A stretch of DNA of 64,000 nt. It comes from Polaribacter vadi. GTDB taxonomy: Bacteria > Bacteroidota > Bacteroidia > Flavobacteriales > Flavobacteriaceae. The notes under the pieces are model-generated. The model saw only the letters and a program-made list of their open reading frames with translations, searched no databases and was not told where the DNA came from. Positions 9,842 to 18,065 of this stretch are shown one piece after another (position 1 is the first letter of the stretch; each line of letters opens with the position of its first letter). A program made the position numbers and the translations under genes. The stretch spans positions 1,796,501 through 1,860,500 of the forward strand of contig NZ_CP017477.1 of assembly GCF_001761365.1 (NCBI RefSeq), given 5' to 3'.

Positions 9842-10075
9842 ATGAATACTCTAAATAACTTAAAAAATAATTTAATTAGTAGAATTGTTGCGACTGAAAA
9901 TGAAAAACTACTAAATGTTATTATTTCTATTTTTGAAGTATCGAAATCTGAAGAAAAAACAACTTTTTCTTCAGAACAATTAGAAATGTTAAAAATGAGT
10001 GAAGAGGATATAAAATATGGACGTTTATATTCTGAAGAAGAAGTAGATAAATTAGATGCTGAATGGATGAACTAA
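9842..10075 (+). CDS. Type II antitoxin (RelE/ParE partner)
   Basis: A 77-residue acidic protein with the layout of flavobacterial antitoxins that precede RelE/ParE toxins: a helical N-terminal half for dimerisation and DNA binding, and a Glu/Asp-rich C-terminal half (MSEEDIKYGRLYSEEEVDKL) that would wrap the toxin. I start it at the ATG at 9842, because the alternative start at 9785 would put the promoter box inside the gene and add a hydrophobic leader unlike antitoxins. Its end overlaps the toxin start by 13 bases, the usual translational coupling. Such antitoxins normally repress their own promoter. Confidence 0.75.
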   Translation: MNTLNNLKNNLISRIVATENEKLLNVIISIFEVSKSEEKTTFSSEQLEMLKMSEEDIKYGRLYSEEEVDKLDAEWMN

Positions 10076-10374
10076 CTATTGTTTGGACTCTAACAGCTTT
10101 AAAACAGAGGAATCAAGTTTTTAAGTATTGGAATTTAAGAAACAATAGTAATGCTTATTCTAAAAGATTAAATTTAAAAATTAAAGAAAAAACTACGTTA
10201 TTAAAAGATTTTCCAGAAATGGGAAACCCAACAGAAAAACTAAATTTAAGAAAGATTAATCTTGAACATTTTTCAATCTTTTATAAAGTTTTTAATTATA
10301 AAATTATCATTGTTGCTTTTTGGGATAATAGACAAGATCCAAAAACACTTTTAAAGTTTTTAAAACAAAACTAA
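10063..10374 (+). CDS. RelE/ParE-family toxin
   Basis: A 103-residue basic protein with the RelE/ParE fold: IVWTLTALKQRNQVFKYW at the N-terminus, a helical pair, LKDFPEMGNPTE in the middle, and the terminal beta strands FSIFYKVFNYKIIIVAFWDNRQDP ending in the D-x-R-x-x-P segment common to the family. RelE members cut mRNA on the ribosome and ParE members poison gyrase; the sequence does not settle which. It is coupled to the antitoxin by a 13-base overlap. The stop codon is followed after only three bases by the rpoN start, so toxin, antitoxin and sigma-54 appear to share a transcript. Confidence 0.8.
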   Translation: MDELTIVWTLTALKQRNQVFKYWNLRNNSNAYSKRLNLKIKEKTTLLKDFPEMGNPTEKLNLRKINLEHFSIFYKVFNYKIIIVAFWDNRQDPKTLLKFLKQN

Positions 10375-10377
10375 AAA

Positions 10378-11841
10378 ATGCTAAAACAAAGTCTAAATTT
10401 TAAACTTTTACAAAAATTATCTCCACAACAAATACAGTTGATGAAGTTAATTCAATTGCCTACACAAGCCTTTGAAGAACGTTTAAAGCAAGAAATTGAA
10501 GAAAACCCAGCTTTAGATACAGGTAAAGATGATGCAGATTCAATAGATGATGATTTGTCTAACGAATATGATGAGGCAGATGATGGAAACGAAAAAATTG
10601 AAGCTGATGACATCAACATTGATGAATATTTAAGTGACGATGAAATTCCGAATTATAAAACTCAAGCCAACAACTACTCTGCAGACGATGAAGAAAAAAA
10701 CGTGCCTTATGCTGCTGGAACCAGTTTTCATCAATCTTTAAAAAATCAATTAAACACTTATAATTTTACTGAAGAAGAACGTGCAATTGCAGAGTTTTTA
10801 GTGGGTAGTATTGACGATAGTGGTTATATAAGAAGAGAAATTATAGATTTGGTAGATGATTTGGCATTTACAGCAAATGTTTTTACAACTGAAGAAAAAG
10901 TAATTTCTGTTTTAAAAAGAGCAGTGCATACATTAGATCCTATTGGAGTTGGAGCTAGAGATTTAAGAGAATGTTTAATTATTCAATTAAAAGCTAAAGA
11001 AGGTAATAAGATTAGAAGTTTAGCAATAGCCATTTTAGAAGATGCTTTTGATCATTTTGTAAAAAAACATTACAAAAAGCTTCAAGAAAAATTCAATATA
11101 TCTGAAGATGAGCTAAAAGAAGTAAATTCAGAAATTTCTAGATTAAATCCTAAACCTGGAAGTTCTTATGCAGGTAATAACAAAATTGCTGAACAAATTG
11201 TTCCAGATTTTTCGATTAAAATTATAGATGGTGAACTAGATTTAACGCTAAACTCTAGAAATGCGCCTGAATTACATGTTTCTAGGGAGTACAATAATAT
11301 GTTAAAAGGCTACCAAGAAGCAACCACAAAGAGTAAATCTCAAAAAGATGCAGTATTCTTTATCAAACAAAAACTAGATGCTGCAAAATGGTTTATTGAT
11401 GCAATAAAACAGCGTCAGCAAACTCTTTTGGTTACCATGAATACAATTATGCACTATCAATACGATTATTTTTTAACAGGTGATGAACGCAGGTTAAGAC
11501 CCATGATTTTAAAAGATATTGCAGATAAAATAAATATGGACGTTTCTACAGTTTCTAGAGTTGCTAATAGCAAATATGTTTCAACACCTTATGGAACTAA
11601 ATTAATTAAAGAATTCTTTTCTGAATCTATGAAAAACGATCAAGGAGAAGATGTATCAACCAAAGAAATTAAAAAGATACTAGAAACTGTTATTACTGAA
11701 GAAAATAAAAAGAAACCTTTAACAGATGAAAAATTATCTATCATATTAAAAGAAAAAGGATACCCAATTGCAAGAAGAACAATTGCTAAATATCGTGAAC
11801 AGTTAGATTTACCTGTAGCACGTTTACGAAAAGAAATATAG
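10378..11841 (+). CDS. rpoN: RNA polymerase sigma-54 factor
   Basis: Sigma-54 of 487 residues. Region I is the Gln/Leu-rich activator-responsive segment (SLNFKLLQKLSPQQIQLMKL, residues 4-23); an acidic stretch at about 45-90 is region II; the core-binding domain and helix-turn-helix follow (IADKINMDVSTVSRVANSKY near 381-400); and the RpoN box ARRTIAKYREQL at about 467-478 reads the -24 element. It needs bacterial enhancer-binding activators, none of which lies in this window. It starts three bases after a toxin gene and its stop overlaps the next start by one base. In related flavobacteria it directly follows asnS, so the toxin-antitoxin pair looks inserted. Confidence 0.96.
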   Translation: MLKQSLNFKLLQKLSPQQIQLMKLIQLPTQAFEERLKQEIEENPALDTGKDDADSIDDDLSNEYDEADDGNEKIEADDINIDEYLSDDEIPNYKTQANNYSADDEEKNVPYAAGTSFHQSLKNQLNTYNFTEEERAIAEFLVGSIDDSGYIRREIIDLVDDLAFTANVFTTEEKVISVLKRAVHTLDPIGVGARDLRECLIIQLKAKEGNKIRSLAIAILEDAFDHFVKKHYKKLQEKFNISEDELKEVNSEISRLNPKPGSSYAGNNKIAEQIVPDFSIKIIDGELDLTLNSRNAPELHVSREYNNMLKGYQEATTKSKSQKDAVFFIKQKLDAAKWFIDAIKQRQQTLLVTMNTIMHYQYDYFLTGDERRLRPMILKDIADKINMDVSTVSRVANSKYVSTPYGTKLIKEFFSESMKNDQGEDVSTKEIKKILETVITEENKKKPLTDEKLSIILKEKGYPIARRTIAKYREQLDLPVARLRKEI

Positions 11842-12440
11842 TGCAATTTTACAAATACATATCTACTGTTTTACATCCTATTGTGATTCCTACAATTGGT
11901 GTAATGTTATATTTCTTACTAATTCCTAGCAATTTAGTCAGCAATCAAAAACTAATGGTTTTAAGTTTAGTTTTTATTGTTACCTACTTAATTCCTTTGT
12001 TAATCTTAGTCCTTTTTAAGAAATTAAAGTTTATTAAAAATTACAAGGTAGAAAGTATAAAAGAAAGAAAATTACCTATTGCACTAATGGTTTTTCTTTT
12101 TTATTTATTAGGAACTACAATTAGCAATGTTGCAAATTTAAGAGGTTTAAGCTTACTTTTTTACGCAACATCCTTAGCTTTATTTATTGTTTACATTTTG
12201 TTTTTCTTCAAAATTAAAGCAAGTGTTCATTTATTGTCTTTAGGAATCTTTATAGGCTTTTTCATGATTTTAAGTAATATACACGCAAAGTCTTTTATTA
12301 TAGTAATTATCATCCTCTTTTTAATTGCTGGTCTTCTAGCAAGTGCAAGATTAGCACTTAAAGCACATACTACAAAAGAAATCTATATCGGTTTTTTTAT
12401 AGGTTTACTAACAACCTCAATTGTATATTTTCTTCTATAA
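11841..12440 (+). CDS. Small integral membrane protein linked to rpoN
   Basis: A 199-residue protein with about six transmembrane helices and almost no soluble part. The GTG start at 11841 overlaps the rpoN TAG stop by one base, which suggests translational coupling. The segment VLHPIVIPTIGVMLYFLL at residues 10-27 and KNYKVESIKERKLPIALMV near 66-84 resemble proteins loosely annotated as PAP2-like or as hypothetical membrane proteins in flavobacteria, but no phosphatase motif (KxxxxxxRP, PSGH, SRxxxxxHxxxD) is visible. Position and coupling are conserved in my memory of this neighbourhood; function is unknown. It converges with porT, the tails overlapping by 6 bases. Confidence 0.7.
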   Translation: MQFYKYISTVLHPIVIPTIGVMLYFLLIPSNLVSNQKLMVLSLVFIVTYLIPLLILVLFKKLKFIKNYKVESIKERKLPIALMVFLFYLLGTTISNVANLRGLSLLFYATSLALFIVYILFFFKIKASVHLLSLGIFIGFFMILSNIHAKSFIIVIIILFLIAGLLASARLALKAHTTKEIYIGFFIGLLTTSIVYFLL

Positions 12441-13109
12441 AATATAAAAAATAAAACCAAATTTTAAAATACTGGTATTTATATCCTCACTATTTATAGT
12501 AGCATTTTCAAAAACTGGAGTTAAGCTATAAAATAAGTTGATATTAAACACATCATAACCAATTGAAAGCGTTAAACCATATTGAAAATTATTGAATGCA
12601 CTTACGTTATTATAGCTAAAATTAGTACCATTTTCTTCAAATCGAAATGTATTAGATAAATTATATAAAAATTTCACACCTCCATATATTCGCCAAAAAT
12701 CGTATTTTTTTGCTGTTGATGTTCTCCATCTCAATTCAATTGGTAATTCTAAATTATGTGATGTAAAAATATTTGAGGCTAAATCAGCACCAGTATCAAA
12801 GCTAGTTCCTGTATTTAGTTCCTCAACTTTAAGTTCATGATTAAAGAAATCGAATCCATAACCAACACCAGCTGCAAAAGAAATATTTCCTCTTTTATTT
12901 AAGATAATATCTTTCATAAAACCAGCAGACACTGCATAAGAAAAATTACTTCTACTTATAGTTGTAGGTTGATTATTAAACTGCGCATAGGAAACCGAAA
13001 AATAAATTTGATCATCTGCATAGCTATCTCCTAATTGTAATGAATCTTTCTGAGCAGAAAGTTTGGTTATAGAAATTATAAAAAGACCAATGTAAATTAT
13101 ATTTTTCAT
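12435..13109 (-). CDS. porT: PorT/SprT-like type IX secretion outer-membrane protein
   Basis: A 224-residue secreted beta-barrel protein. Residues 1-19 are a signal peptide ending SAQ. The rest alternates aromatic and polar residues as in an eight-stranded barrel, with the motif GDSYADDQIYFSVSYAQFNNQP and SNFSYAVSAGFMKDIILNKRGNI, and ELPIELRWRTSTAKKYDFWRIYGG, which match flavobacterial PorT proteins needed for gliding and T9SS secretion. The neighbourhood (asnS, rpoN, exbD, exbD, exbB) also fits. The alternative is a generic porin-family barrel of unknown role. Confidence 0.75.
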   Translation of the reverse strand: MKNIIYIGLFIISITKLSAQKDSLQLGDSYADDQIYFSVSYAQFNNQPTTISRSNFSYAVSAGFMKDIILNKRGNISFAAGVGYGFDFFNHELKVEELNTGTSFDTGADLASNIFTSHNLELPIELRWRTSTAKKYDFWRIYGGVKFLYNLSNTFRFEENGTNFSYNNVSAFNNFQYGLTLSIGYDVFNINLFYSLTPVFENATINSEDINTSILKFGFIFYIL

Positions 13110-13173
13110 TATATGATAATTGAAATTAAATATACATTATTTGTAAATTAAATCTTTATTTTTTTAAATAAAA

Positions 13174-13203
13174 AAAAGGATAACTCTTTCGAATTATCCT
13201 TTT
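13174..13203 (-). terminator. Terminator of the exbB-exbD operon
   Basis: On the minus strand AAAGGATAA pairs with TTATCCTTT and is followed by a T-run. It lies 20 bases beyond the stop of the last exbD gene. Confidence 0.8.
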
Positions 13204-13221
13204 ATATAAAATAGTTTGTTT

Positions 13222-13689
13222 TTAATTTTTCGCATCAGGTGTAGAAGAATAGTTAATTTTAAGAGCATTTACATCTCTTAATTTTAATCTGATATCTATA
13301 ATTGTACCTACATTAGATCGTCTGTCTGCTTTAATAGAAGTAGTCATAAAAGGAACTAATTTCTCAGCTATTTTATCTCTTTTACCTAAAATAAAAGCTG
13401 GAACTTGATCTGCAGTAGATATTTTATCATTCAATTGAATTTTATTATAACCTGCTCCATCTCTATTAGTATCTGTAGACTTCCCAACATAAATTGTACT
13501 TACCAAGCTTTTGTCTTCTAATTTTTTAATTTCAGTTGCACTAGGTAATACAGGATTTTCTATTCTTAAATCTGTCTCTCTCATAGTAGTTGTTACCATG
13601 AAGAAGAATAATAGCATAAAAACGATATCTGGAAGTGATGCAGTGTTTACTGCAGGCATTCCCTTTTTCTTCTTTCTAAATTTAGACAT
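13222..13689 (-). CDS. exbD: ExbD/TolR-family biopolymer transport protein (second copy)
   Basis: A 155-residue ExbD homologue with one transmembrane helix at about residues 18-38 after a basic cytoplasmic start (MSKFRKKKKG). ASLPDIVFMLLFFFMVTT holds the membrane Asp (D21) that carries protons in the ExbB-ExbD motor. The periplasmic part is longer than E. coli ExbD. It lies 20 bases downstream of another exbD, in an operon with exbB; flavobacteria typically carry such paired exbD genes, perhaps forming mixed dimers. It would energise TonB-dependent receptors or a related trans-envelope process. Confidence 0.9.
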   Translation of the reverse strand: MSKFRKKKKGMPAVNTASLPDIVFMLLFFFMVTTTMRETDLRIENPVLPSATEIKKLEDKSLVSTIYVGKSTDTNRDGAGYNKIQLNDKISTADQVPAFILGKRDKIAEKLVPFMTTSIKADRRSNVGTIIDIRLKLRDVNALKINYSSTPDAKN

Positions 13690-13709
13690 ACTTTAAATTT
13701 TATAATTAA

Positions 13710-14354
13710 TTATGATGTTGGCTCCATATCAGAAATAATTTGAGGATATGCTTTCTTAATATCTTCAACTCTTCTCTGTAAGGTTTCAACCTGATCTTTC
13801 AAATCAGCATTATTTTTGGCATTATCATAAGCTTCTTCAAGCTCATCAAATGACATATTATATCTTTGTCTCGATAATCTATTTCTTAACTCAGAATAAG
13901 CTCTTAACAACTCATTTTGTACTCTAATATAAGTTCCATATTCGGTTCCTCTATCACTTTGTACAGAAATAATAGCTTTGTTAGGATGATCTGATGAGGT
14001 ATCAAGCCCTTCACCTTGACAATAATCACATCTTTGCCCAGGAGTTCCATCTTCACCTGGTGCACCAATACCTCCTCCATTATCAATAAAGTTAAGAGCA
14101 GCATCTTTAAGATCTTTTATATTCATAGCTTCATTCTCTACAAGTAGATCATTGTTTCTATTGATACTTACCTCAAAAATATTTTTCTGTTTAACGATAG
14201 GAGGAACATAATCTGGTGGCGGTTTTTCTGATAACTTTTTAGAGACCCCTGAATCTACATTCATGGTAGTTGTTACTAAAAAGAAAATTAATAACAGAAA
14301 AGCAATGTCTGCCATAGAACCTGCGTTAATTTCTGGATTTTCTCTTCTTGCCAT
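13710..14354 (-). CDS. exbD: ExbD/TolR-family protein with CxxC insertion
   Basis: A 214-residue ExbD homologue, about 70 residues longer than E. coli ExbD. The membrane helix near residues 13-33 has the proton-carrying Asp (GSMADIAFLLLIFFLVTT, D16). The periplasmic domain includes a Gly-rich loop at 92-106 followed by C109-D-Y-C112-Q-G, a CxxC pair that could bind metal or form a disulfide, and a predicted coiled C-terminal extension (LRNRLSRQRYNMSFDELEEA onward). It sits between a small membrane protein (4-base gap) and the second exbD (20 bases). The insertion is not in proteobacterial ExbD; I recall similar CxxC loops in flavobacterial homologues. Confidence 0.9.
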   Translation of the reverse strand: MARRENPEINAGSMADIAFLLLIFFLVTTTMNVDSGVSKKLSEKPPPDYVPPIVKQKNIFEVSINRNNDLLVENEAMNIKDLKDAALNFIDNGGGIGAPGEDGTPGQRCDYCQGEGLDTSSDHPNKAIISVQSDRGTEYGTYIRVQNELLRAYSELRNRLSRQRYNMSFDELEEAYDNAKNNADLKDQVETLQRRVEDIKKAYPQIISDMEPTS

Positions 14355-14358
14355 ATTT

Positions 14359-14823
14359 TTATGATTTAACTAATCCTTTTAATAAATCTACGATAAAGAA
14401 TATACCTGCTATACCTCCTAAAATAAGACTATACCAAATACCTGCTCCGACCCAACGATTTATTGAAGAACCTTCTTCTCCACCTCTTTCTATACCTCCA
14501 GCAGTGTTATAAACTACATTGCTATCAGACAAGAAATAAGCGATTACAAGAAGTATAGCTAATACTGCTATACCTCCAAAAGTCTTTTTTAAATTTTCTG
14601 GATTTCTAATCATACTCCAAAAAGATAGAGCAATTGTTACAATAACTGCAATTATAAATAACCAAAAAGAAAAGGAAATTAATGGACTCACTACAGTATT
14701 CTGTAAATTATCTACATTATCAACAATCTCTTGAGAATCTTCCATAAAAATTCTTATGAAAAGAATCCCGCCAATAAGAGCTATTGCAGCAATTAAAATA
14801 TTTAAAATTTTATTACTTTTCAT
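14359..14823 (-). CDS. Four-helix membrane protein in the exbBD operon
   Basis: A 154-residue protein with about four transmembrane helices (near 7-25, 47-69, 80-98 and 128-149) and a charged Gly-rich loop (GGIERGGEEGSSINRW) between the last two. I do not recognise a named family. It lies between exbB (8-base gap) and exbD (4-base gap), so it is almost certainly translated with them and may be an accessory subunit of the ExbB-ExbD proton channel. No homologue of it exists in the E. coli operon. Confidence 0.7.
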   Translation of the reverse strand: MKSNKILNILIAAIALIGGILFIRIFMEDSQEIVDNVDNLQNTVVSPLISFSFWLFIIAVIVTIALSFWSMIRNPENLKKTFGGIAVLAILLVIAYFLSDSNVVYNTAGGIERGGEEGSSINRWVGAGIWYSLILGGIAGIFFIVDLLKGLVKS

Positions 14824-14831
14824 ATTGAATA

Positions 14832-15557
14832 TTATTTTTTATACTTAACTAATAAATCTATCAATGAGATAGAAGCATCTTCCATACTATTTACAATACT
14901 ATCGATTTTTGCAACGATATAATTATAAAAAATTTGAAGAATAATTGCAACGATTAAACCGAATACAGTTGTTAATAAGGCTACTTTAATACCACCTGCA
15001 ACTACTGCTGGAGAAATATCGTTTGCAACAGCAATATCATTAAATGCTCCAATCATACCAATTACAGTACCCATGAAACCAAGCATTGGTGCTAATGCAA
15101 TAAATAAAGAAATCCAAGAAACATTTTTCTCTAATTGTCCCATTTGAACTCCTCCATAAGAAACAACAGCTTTTTCTGCTTCTTCAACACCTTCATCAAC
15201 TCTATCTAAACCTTGATAAAAAATTGAAGCAACTGGCCCTTTTGTATTTCTACAAACTTCTTTTGCAGCTTCTACTCCTCCTGAACTTAAAGCGTCATCT
15301 ACATTAGCTAATAATTTTTTTGTATTTGTTGTTGCCATGTTTAAATAAATAATTCTTTCAATGGCAATAGCTAATCCTAAGATTAAAGCTACTAATACAA
15401 TCCCCATAAATTCTGGGCCACCATCAATAAAGTTTTGCTTTAAAATTTGGTGAAACGTTTGTGATTCTTCTGCTGCTCCTTCTTGAGCGAAAGTGGATTG
15501 TATAGCTCCAAAAAACATAAATCCTGTTACAGATAAGACATTTACTACTTTTTTCAT
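14832..15557 (-). CDS. exbB: MotA/TolQ/ExbB proton-channel protein
   Basis: A 241-residue ExbB/TolQ homologue. It has a cleavable-looking N-terminal hydrophobic segment ending near residue 24 (FAQEG), a second helix at about 52-72, a cytoplasmic domain, and two more helices at about 147-169 and 190-212. The signature LAPMLGFMGTVIGMIGAFND near 155-174 and GGIKVALLTTVFGLIVAI near 188-205 form the channel wall. With ExbD it converts proton flow into force for TonB-type outer-membrane transport. It is the first gene of a minus-strand operon exbB, membrane protein, exbD, exbD. A near-consensus TATCTTTA box lies about 35 bases upstream of its start. Confidence 0.93.
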   Translation of the reverse strand: MKKVVNVLSVTGFMFFGAIQSTFAQEGAAEESQTFHQILKQNFIDGGPEFMGIVLVALILGLAIAIERIIYLNMATTNTKKLLANVDDALSSGGVEAAKEVCRNTKGPVASIFYQGLDRVDEGVEEAEKAVVSYGGVQMGQLEKNVSWISLFIALAPMLGFMGTVIGMIGAFNDIAVANDISPAVVAGGIKVALLTTVFGLIVAIILQIFYNYIVAKIDSIVNSMEDASISLIDLLVKYKK

Positions 15558-15787
15558 CTTTGTTATAAATTAATTTTAATAGTTAACGGGTTAAAGATAT
15601 AAATTTTCGTCTCAAAAAAAGAAAAAATAGTAATTTTTGTGATTTTTTATAAAAACCCTTTCTTTTATTTTTAAGAGAGTGCCAAGTAACAAAAAATGTT
15701 ATGCATAAAAAAATATTTTTGTGCTAATTCTTTCTTTTTATCACTTTTTTTATAAAATTTTAGTGTTTGATTGCTTTCTATCTAAAG

Positions 15788-16834
15788 TTACGAACTAAAA
15801 ACGTCTGAAATTTCGCCTCTTAAAGATTTTTCAAAATAATAGGTAAACTCTTTTAAAGATAAATTTTCATTTAATAAATACATTAATTTTGCAACAGCAG
15901 ATTCTGTGGTAATATCGTTTCCACTAATTACACCTATTTCTTTTAAGCCTACACTTGTTTCATAATGGCCTTGAGATACAGCACCTCCTTTACATTGTGT
16001 AACATTTACAATTCTAATATTGTTTAAAATTGCTGACTTTAACAACTCTAAAAACCATGTTGTATTAGGTGCATTACCAGCACCATAAGTCTCTAAAACA
16101 ATACCTTTTAAGTTTTTAATATTCAAAATACTTTCTACGACTTCTTTAGTAATTCCTGGAAATAATTTTAAAATAGCAATATCATTCACTAACTTTTTTC
16201 TAATTACAAGTGGCTTTTCATCATTTTTTTGATGATACATATAATGTTTATTAAAATTAAGATGTACGCCACTTTCTGCTAATGGTGGATAATTCATAGA
16301 CGTAAAAGCCTCAAATTGTTCTGCATTTATTTTTGTAGTTCTGTTTGCTCTGTATAATTTATATTCAAAGTATAAGCAAACTTCAGAAACAATAGGTTTA
16401 TCCTTTTTTCTTGAACAAGCAATTTCGATGGATGTAATTAAATTCTCTTTTGCATCTGTTCTTAAATCTCCAATTGGCAGCTGAGAACCTGTAAAAATGA
16501 TTGGCTTCTGTAAGTTTTCAAACATAAAACTAATTGCAGAGGCTGTATAAGACATCGTATCTGATCCTGTTAAAACCACAAATCCATCAAATTTCTCGTA
16601 ATTAGTTTCTATAGTTTCTGCAATTTCTACATAAAAAGAGGTATTCATGTTTGATGAATCTATTGGCTCATTAAAAGAAATGGTTTTGATTGTACAATTT
16701 AATTGTTCTAATTCAGGAATGTTTTTGGTTATTTGATTAAAGTCGAAAGCTTTTAAAGCATTTGTCTTATAATCTTTAATCATTCCTATGGTACCTCCTG
16801 TATACACAATTAAAATGTTAGGTTTTCTTGACAT
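15788..16834 (-). CDS. ansA: Type I asparaginase
   Basis: Asparaginase of 348 residues hydrolyses L-asparagine to aspartate and ammonia. The N-terminal LIVYTGGTIGMIKD (residues 8-21) has the first catalytic Thr; FDGFVVLTGSDTMSYTASAI near 81-100 has the second Thr-Asp pair; GSQLPIGDLRTDAKENL follows. The C-terminal domain has ETYGAGNAPN. No signal peptide is visible, so it is the cytoplasmic type I enzyme. It is monocistronic, in the gap behind the exbB promoter region. Confidence 0.93.
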   Translation of the reverse strand: MSRKPNILIVYTGGTIGMIKDYKTNALKAFDFNQITKNIPELEQLNCTIKTISFNEPIDSSNMNTSFYVEIAETIETNYEKFDGFVVLTGSDTMSYTASAISFMFENLQKPIIFTGSQLPIGDLRTDAKENLITSIEIACSRKKDKPIVSEVCLYFEYKLYRANRTTKINAEQFEAFTSMNYPPLAESGVHLNFNKHYMYHQKNDEKPLVIRKKLVNDIAILKLFPGITKEVVESILNIKNLKGIVLETYGAGNAPNTTWFLELLKSAILNNIRIVNVTQCKGGAVSQGHYETSVGLKEIGVISGNDITTESAVAKLMYLLNENLSLKEFTYYFEKSLRGEISDVFSS

Positions 16835-16982
16835 TATGGCATTTATTCTTAAAAAATTATTAAATATTTACTATTAATATATGCCAATAACCACTTTTTA
16901 ATAACAAAAAATAAATTGGAATACTTTATGTTGTAAATTTATCAAACAAATATGATATACAATTTTTAAAAGATAATAAATT

Positions 16983-17690
16983 ATGATAGGATTCTATATA
17001 TTAATAGGTGCAATTTCATTAATAAGTTGGTTAGTGAGTAATCAATTAAAGAAAAAATTCAAGAAATATTCTCAAGTTCAATTAAGAAATGGCATGAGTG
17101 GAGCTGAAATTGCCACAAAAATGTTAGCAGATAATGGTATTTTTGATGTAAAAGTAATTTCGACTCCTGGTAGATTAACAGATCATTACAATCCAAAGGA
17201 TAAAACTGTAAATTTAAGTGAAGCTGTTTACAACCAAAGAAATGCTGCAGCTGCAGCTGTTGCTGCTCACGAAGTTGGGCATGCTGTACAACATGCAACT
17301 GCATATAGTTACTTAACAATGCGTTCTAAATTAGTACCTGTTGTGAGTATTACTTCAAAATTTTCTCAATGGTTAGTTTTTGGGGGAATTATTTTAGGTG
17401 TAGCTTCAGATGCTACTGGTGAATATGGAATTGGATTTTACATTGCTGTTGCTGGTTTAGCATTTATGGCAATGGCTACTATTTTTAGCTTTATAACTTT
17501 ACCTGTAGAATATGATGCAAGTAACAGAGCCCTAGCTTGGTTAAAGAATAAAAACATGGTTTCTCAAGAAGAACTTGCTGGTTCTACAGATGCTTTAAAA
17601 TGGGCTGCAAGAACATATTTAGTAGCTGCTTTAGGTTCTCTAGCAATGCTTTTATATTGGGGGTTACAAATTTTAGGAGGAAGAGATTAG
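16983..17690 (+). CDS. Membrane zinc metallopeptidase (YugP-like)
   Basis: A 235-residue protein of the PF04298 neutral zinc metallopeptidase family. A transmembrane helix at residues 1-19 is followed by a cytosolic part with the zinc site AAHEVGHAVQHA (HExGH, about residues 95-106), then three more hydrophobic helices (about 118-138, 148-170 and 205-228). The Asp/Glu third ligand would lie in the EYDASNRALAWL segment near 178-189. YugP-type proteins are widespread membrane peptidases of unclear substrate. It stands alone, with a strong terminator about 105 bases downstream. Confidence 0.88.
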   Translation: MIGFYILIGAISLISWLVSNQLKKKFKKYSQVQLRNGMSGAEIATKMLADNGIFDVKVISTPGRLTDHYNPKDKTVNLSEAVYNQRNAAAAAVAAHEVGHAVQHATAYSYLTMRSKLVPVVSITSKFSQWLVFGGIILGVASDATGEYGIGFYIAVAGLAFMAMATIFSFITLPVEYDASNRALAWLKNKNMVSQEELAGSTDALKWAARTYLVAALGSLAMLLYWGLQILGGRD

Positions 17691-17795
17691 GCATCGCAGA
17701 TCCTTTTATTATTTCACTTTTGTGTTATAAATTATACATAAAAAATTTAAACCTGAGTTTAATATAATTAAAGTTTAAATTAATATTCTTACTAA

Positions 17796-17827
17796 AATGC
17801 TTCGAAAAAATCGAAGCATTTTTTTTA
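17796..17827 (+). terminator. Terminator after the zinc peptidase
   Basis: AATGCTTCGA and TCGAAGCATT pair perfectly around AAAAA, followed by six T. Confidence 0.9.
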
Positions 17828-17984
17828 TGCAGGAAACTTTTTATTGATTTTAAGCGTCTTCAATTTTATAGAAAATAAATTCTAATTCAACCGAAATTTA
17901 ACCTATTTCGTCAAATTTTGATTTTTCTTCTGTAACAAAATAGGCACTTTTGAAGTGTTATAAAAGAAAAGCAATTCTTTTTAG

Positions 17985-18004
17985 ATTCCTGTTTTAACAG
18001 GAAT
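17985..18004. repeat. ATTCCTG palindrome, dispersed flavobacterial type
   Basis: ATTCCTGTT-TT-AACAGGAAT is a perfect 9-base-pair hairpin followed by GACA. From memory, AGATTCCTG...CAGGAATGACA elements are scattered through many Bacteroidetes genomes. There is no T-run, so it is not a standard terminator. Confidence 0.5.
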
Positions 18005-18020
18005 GACACTTTAATAGAAA

Positions 18021-18042
18021 CCTCAACATAAAAAAGTTGAGG
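18021..18042 (+). promoter_or_regulatory. Leader hairpin before the TonB receptor gene
   Basis: CCTCAAC and GTTGAGG pair around eight A/T bases, 23 bases before the ATG at 18066. It would sit in the 5' leader and could affect mRNA stability or translation. Confidence 0.35.
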
Positions 18043-18065
18043 AGTAATTTTTAAAAATCAACCAA

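Larger units (their letters stand above)
17691..18065. other. 375-base gap with terminator and two hairpins
   Basis: No gene is visible. The gap holds a terminator (17796-17827), a palindrome of the dispersed ATTCCTG type (17985-18004) and a small leader hairpin (18021-18042) just ahead of the TonB receptor. No TAnnTTTG box is obvious before the receptor. Confidence 0.6.
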
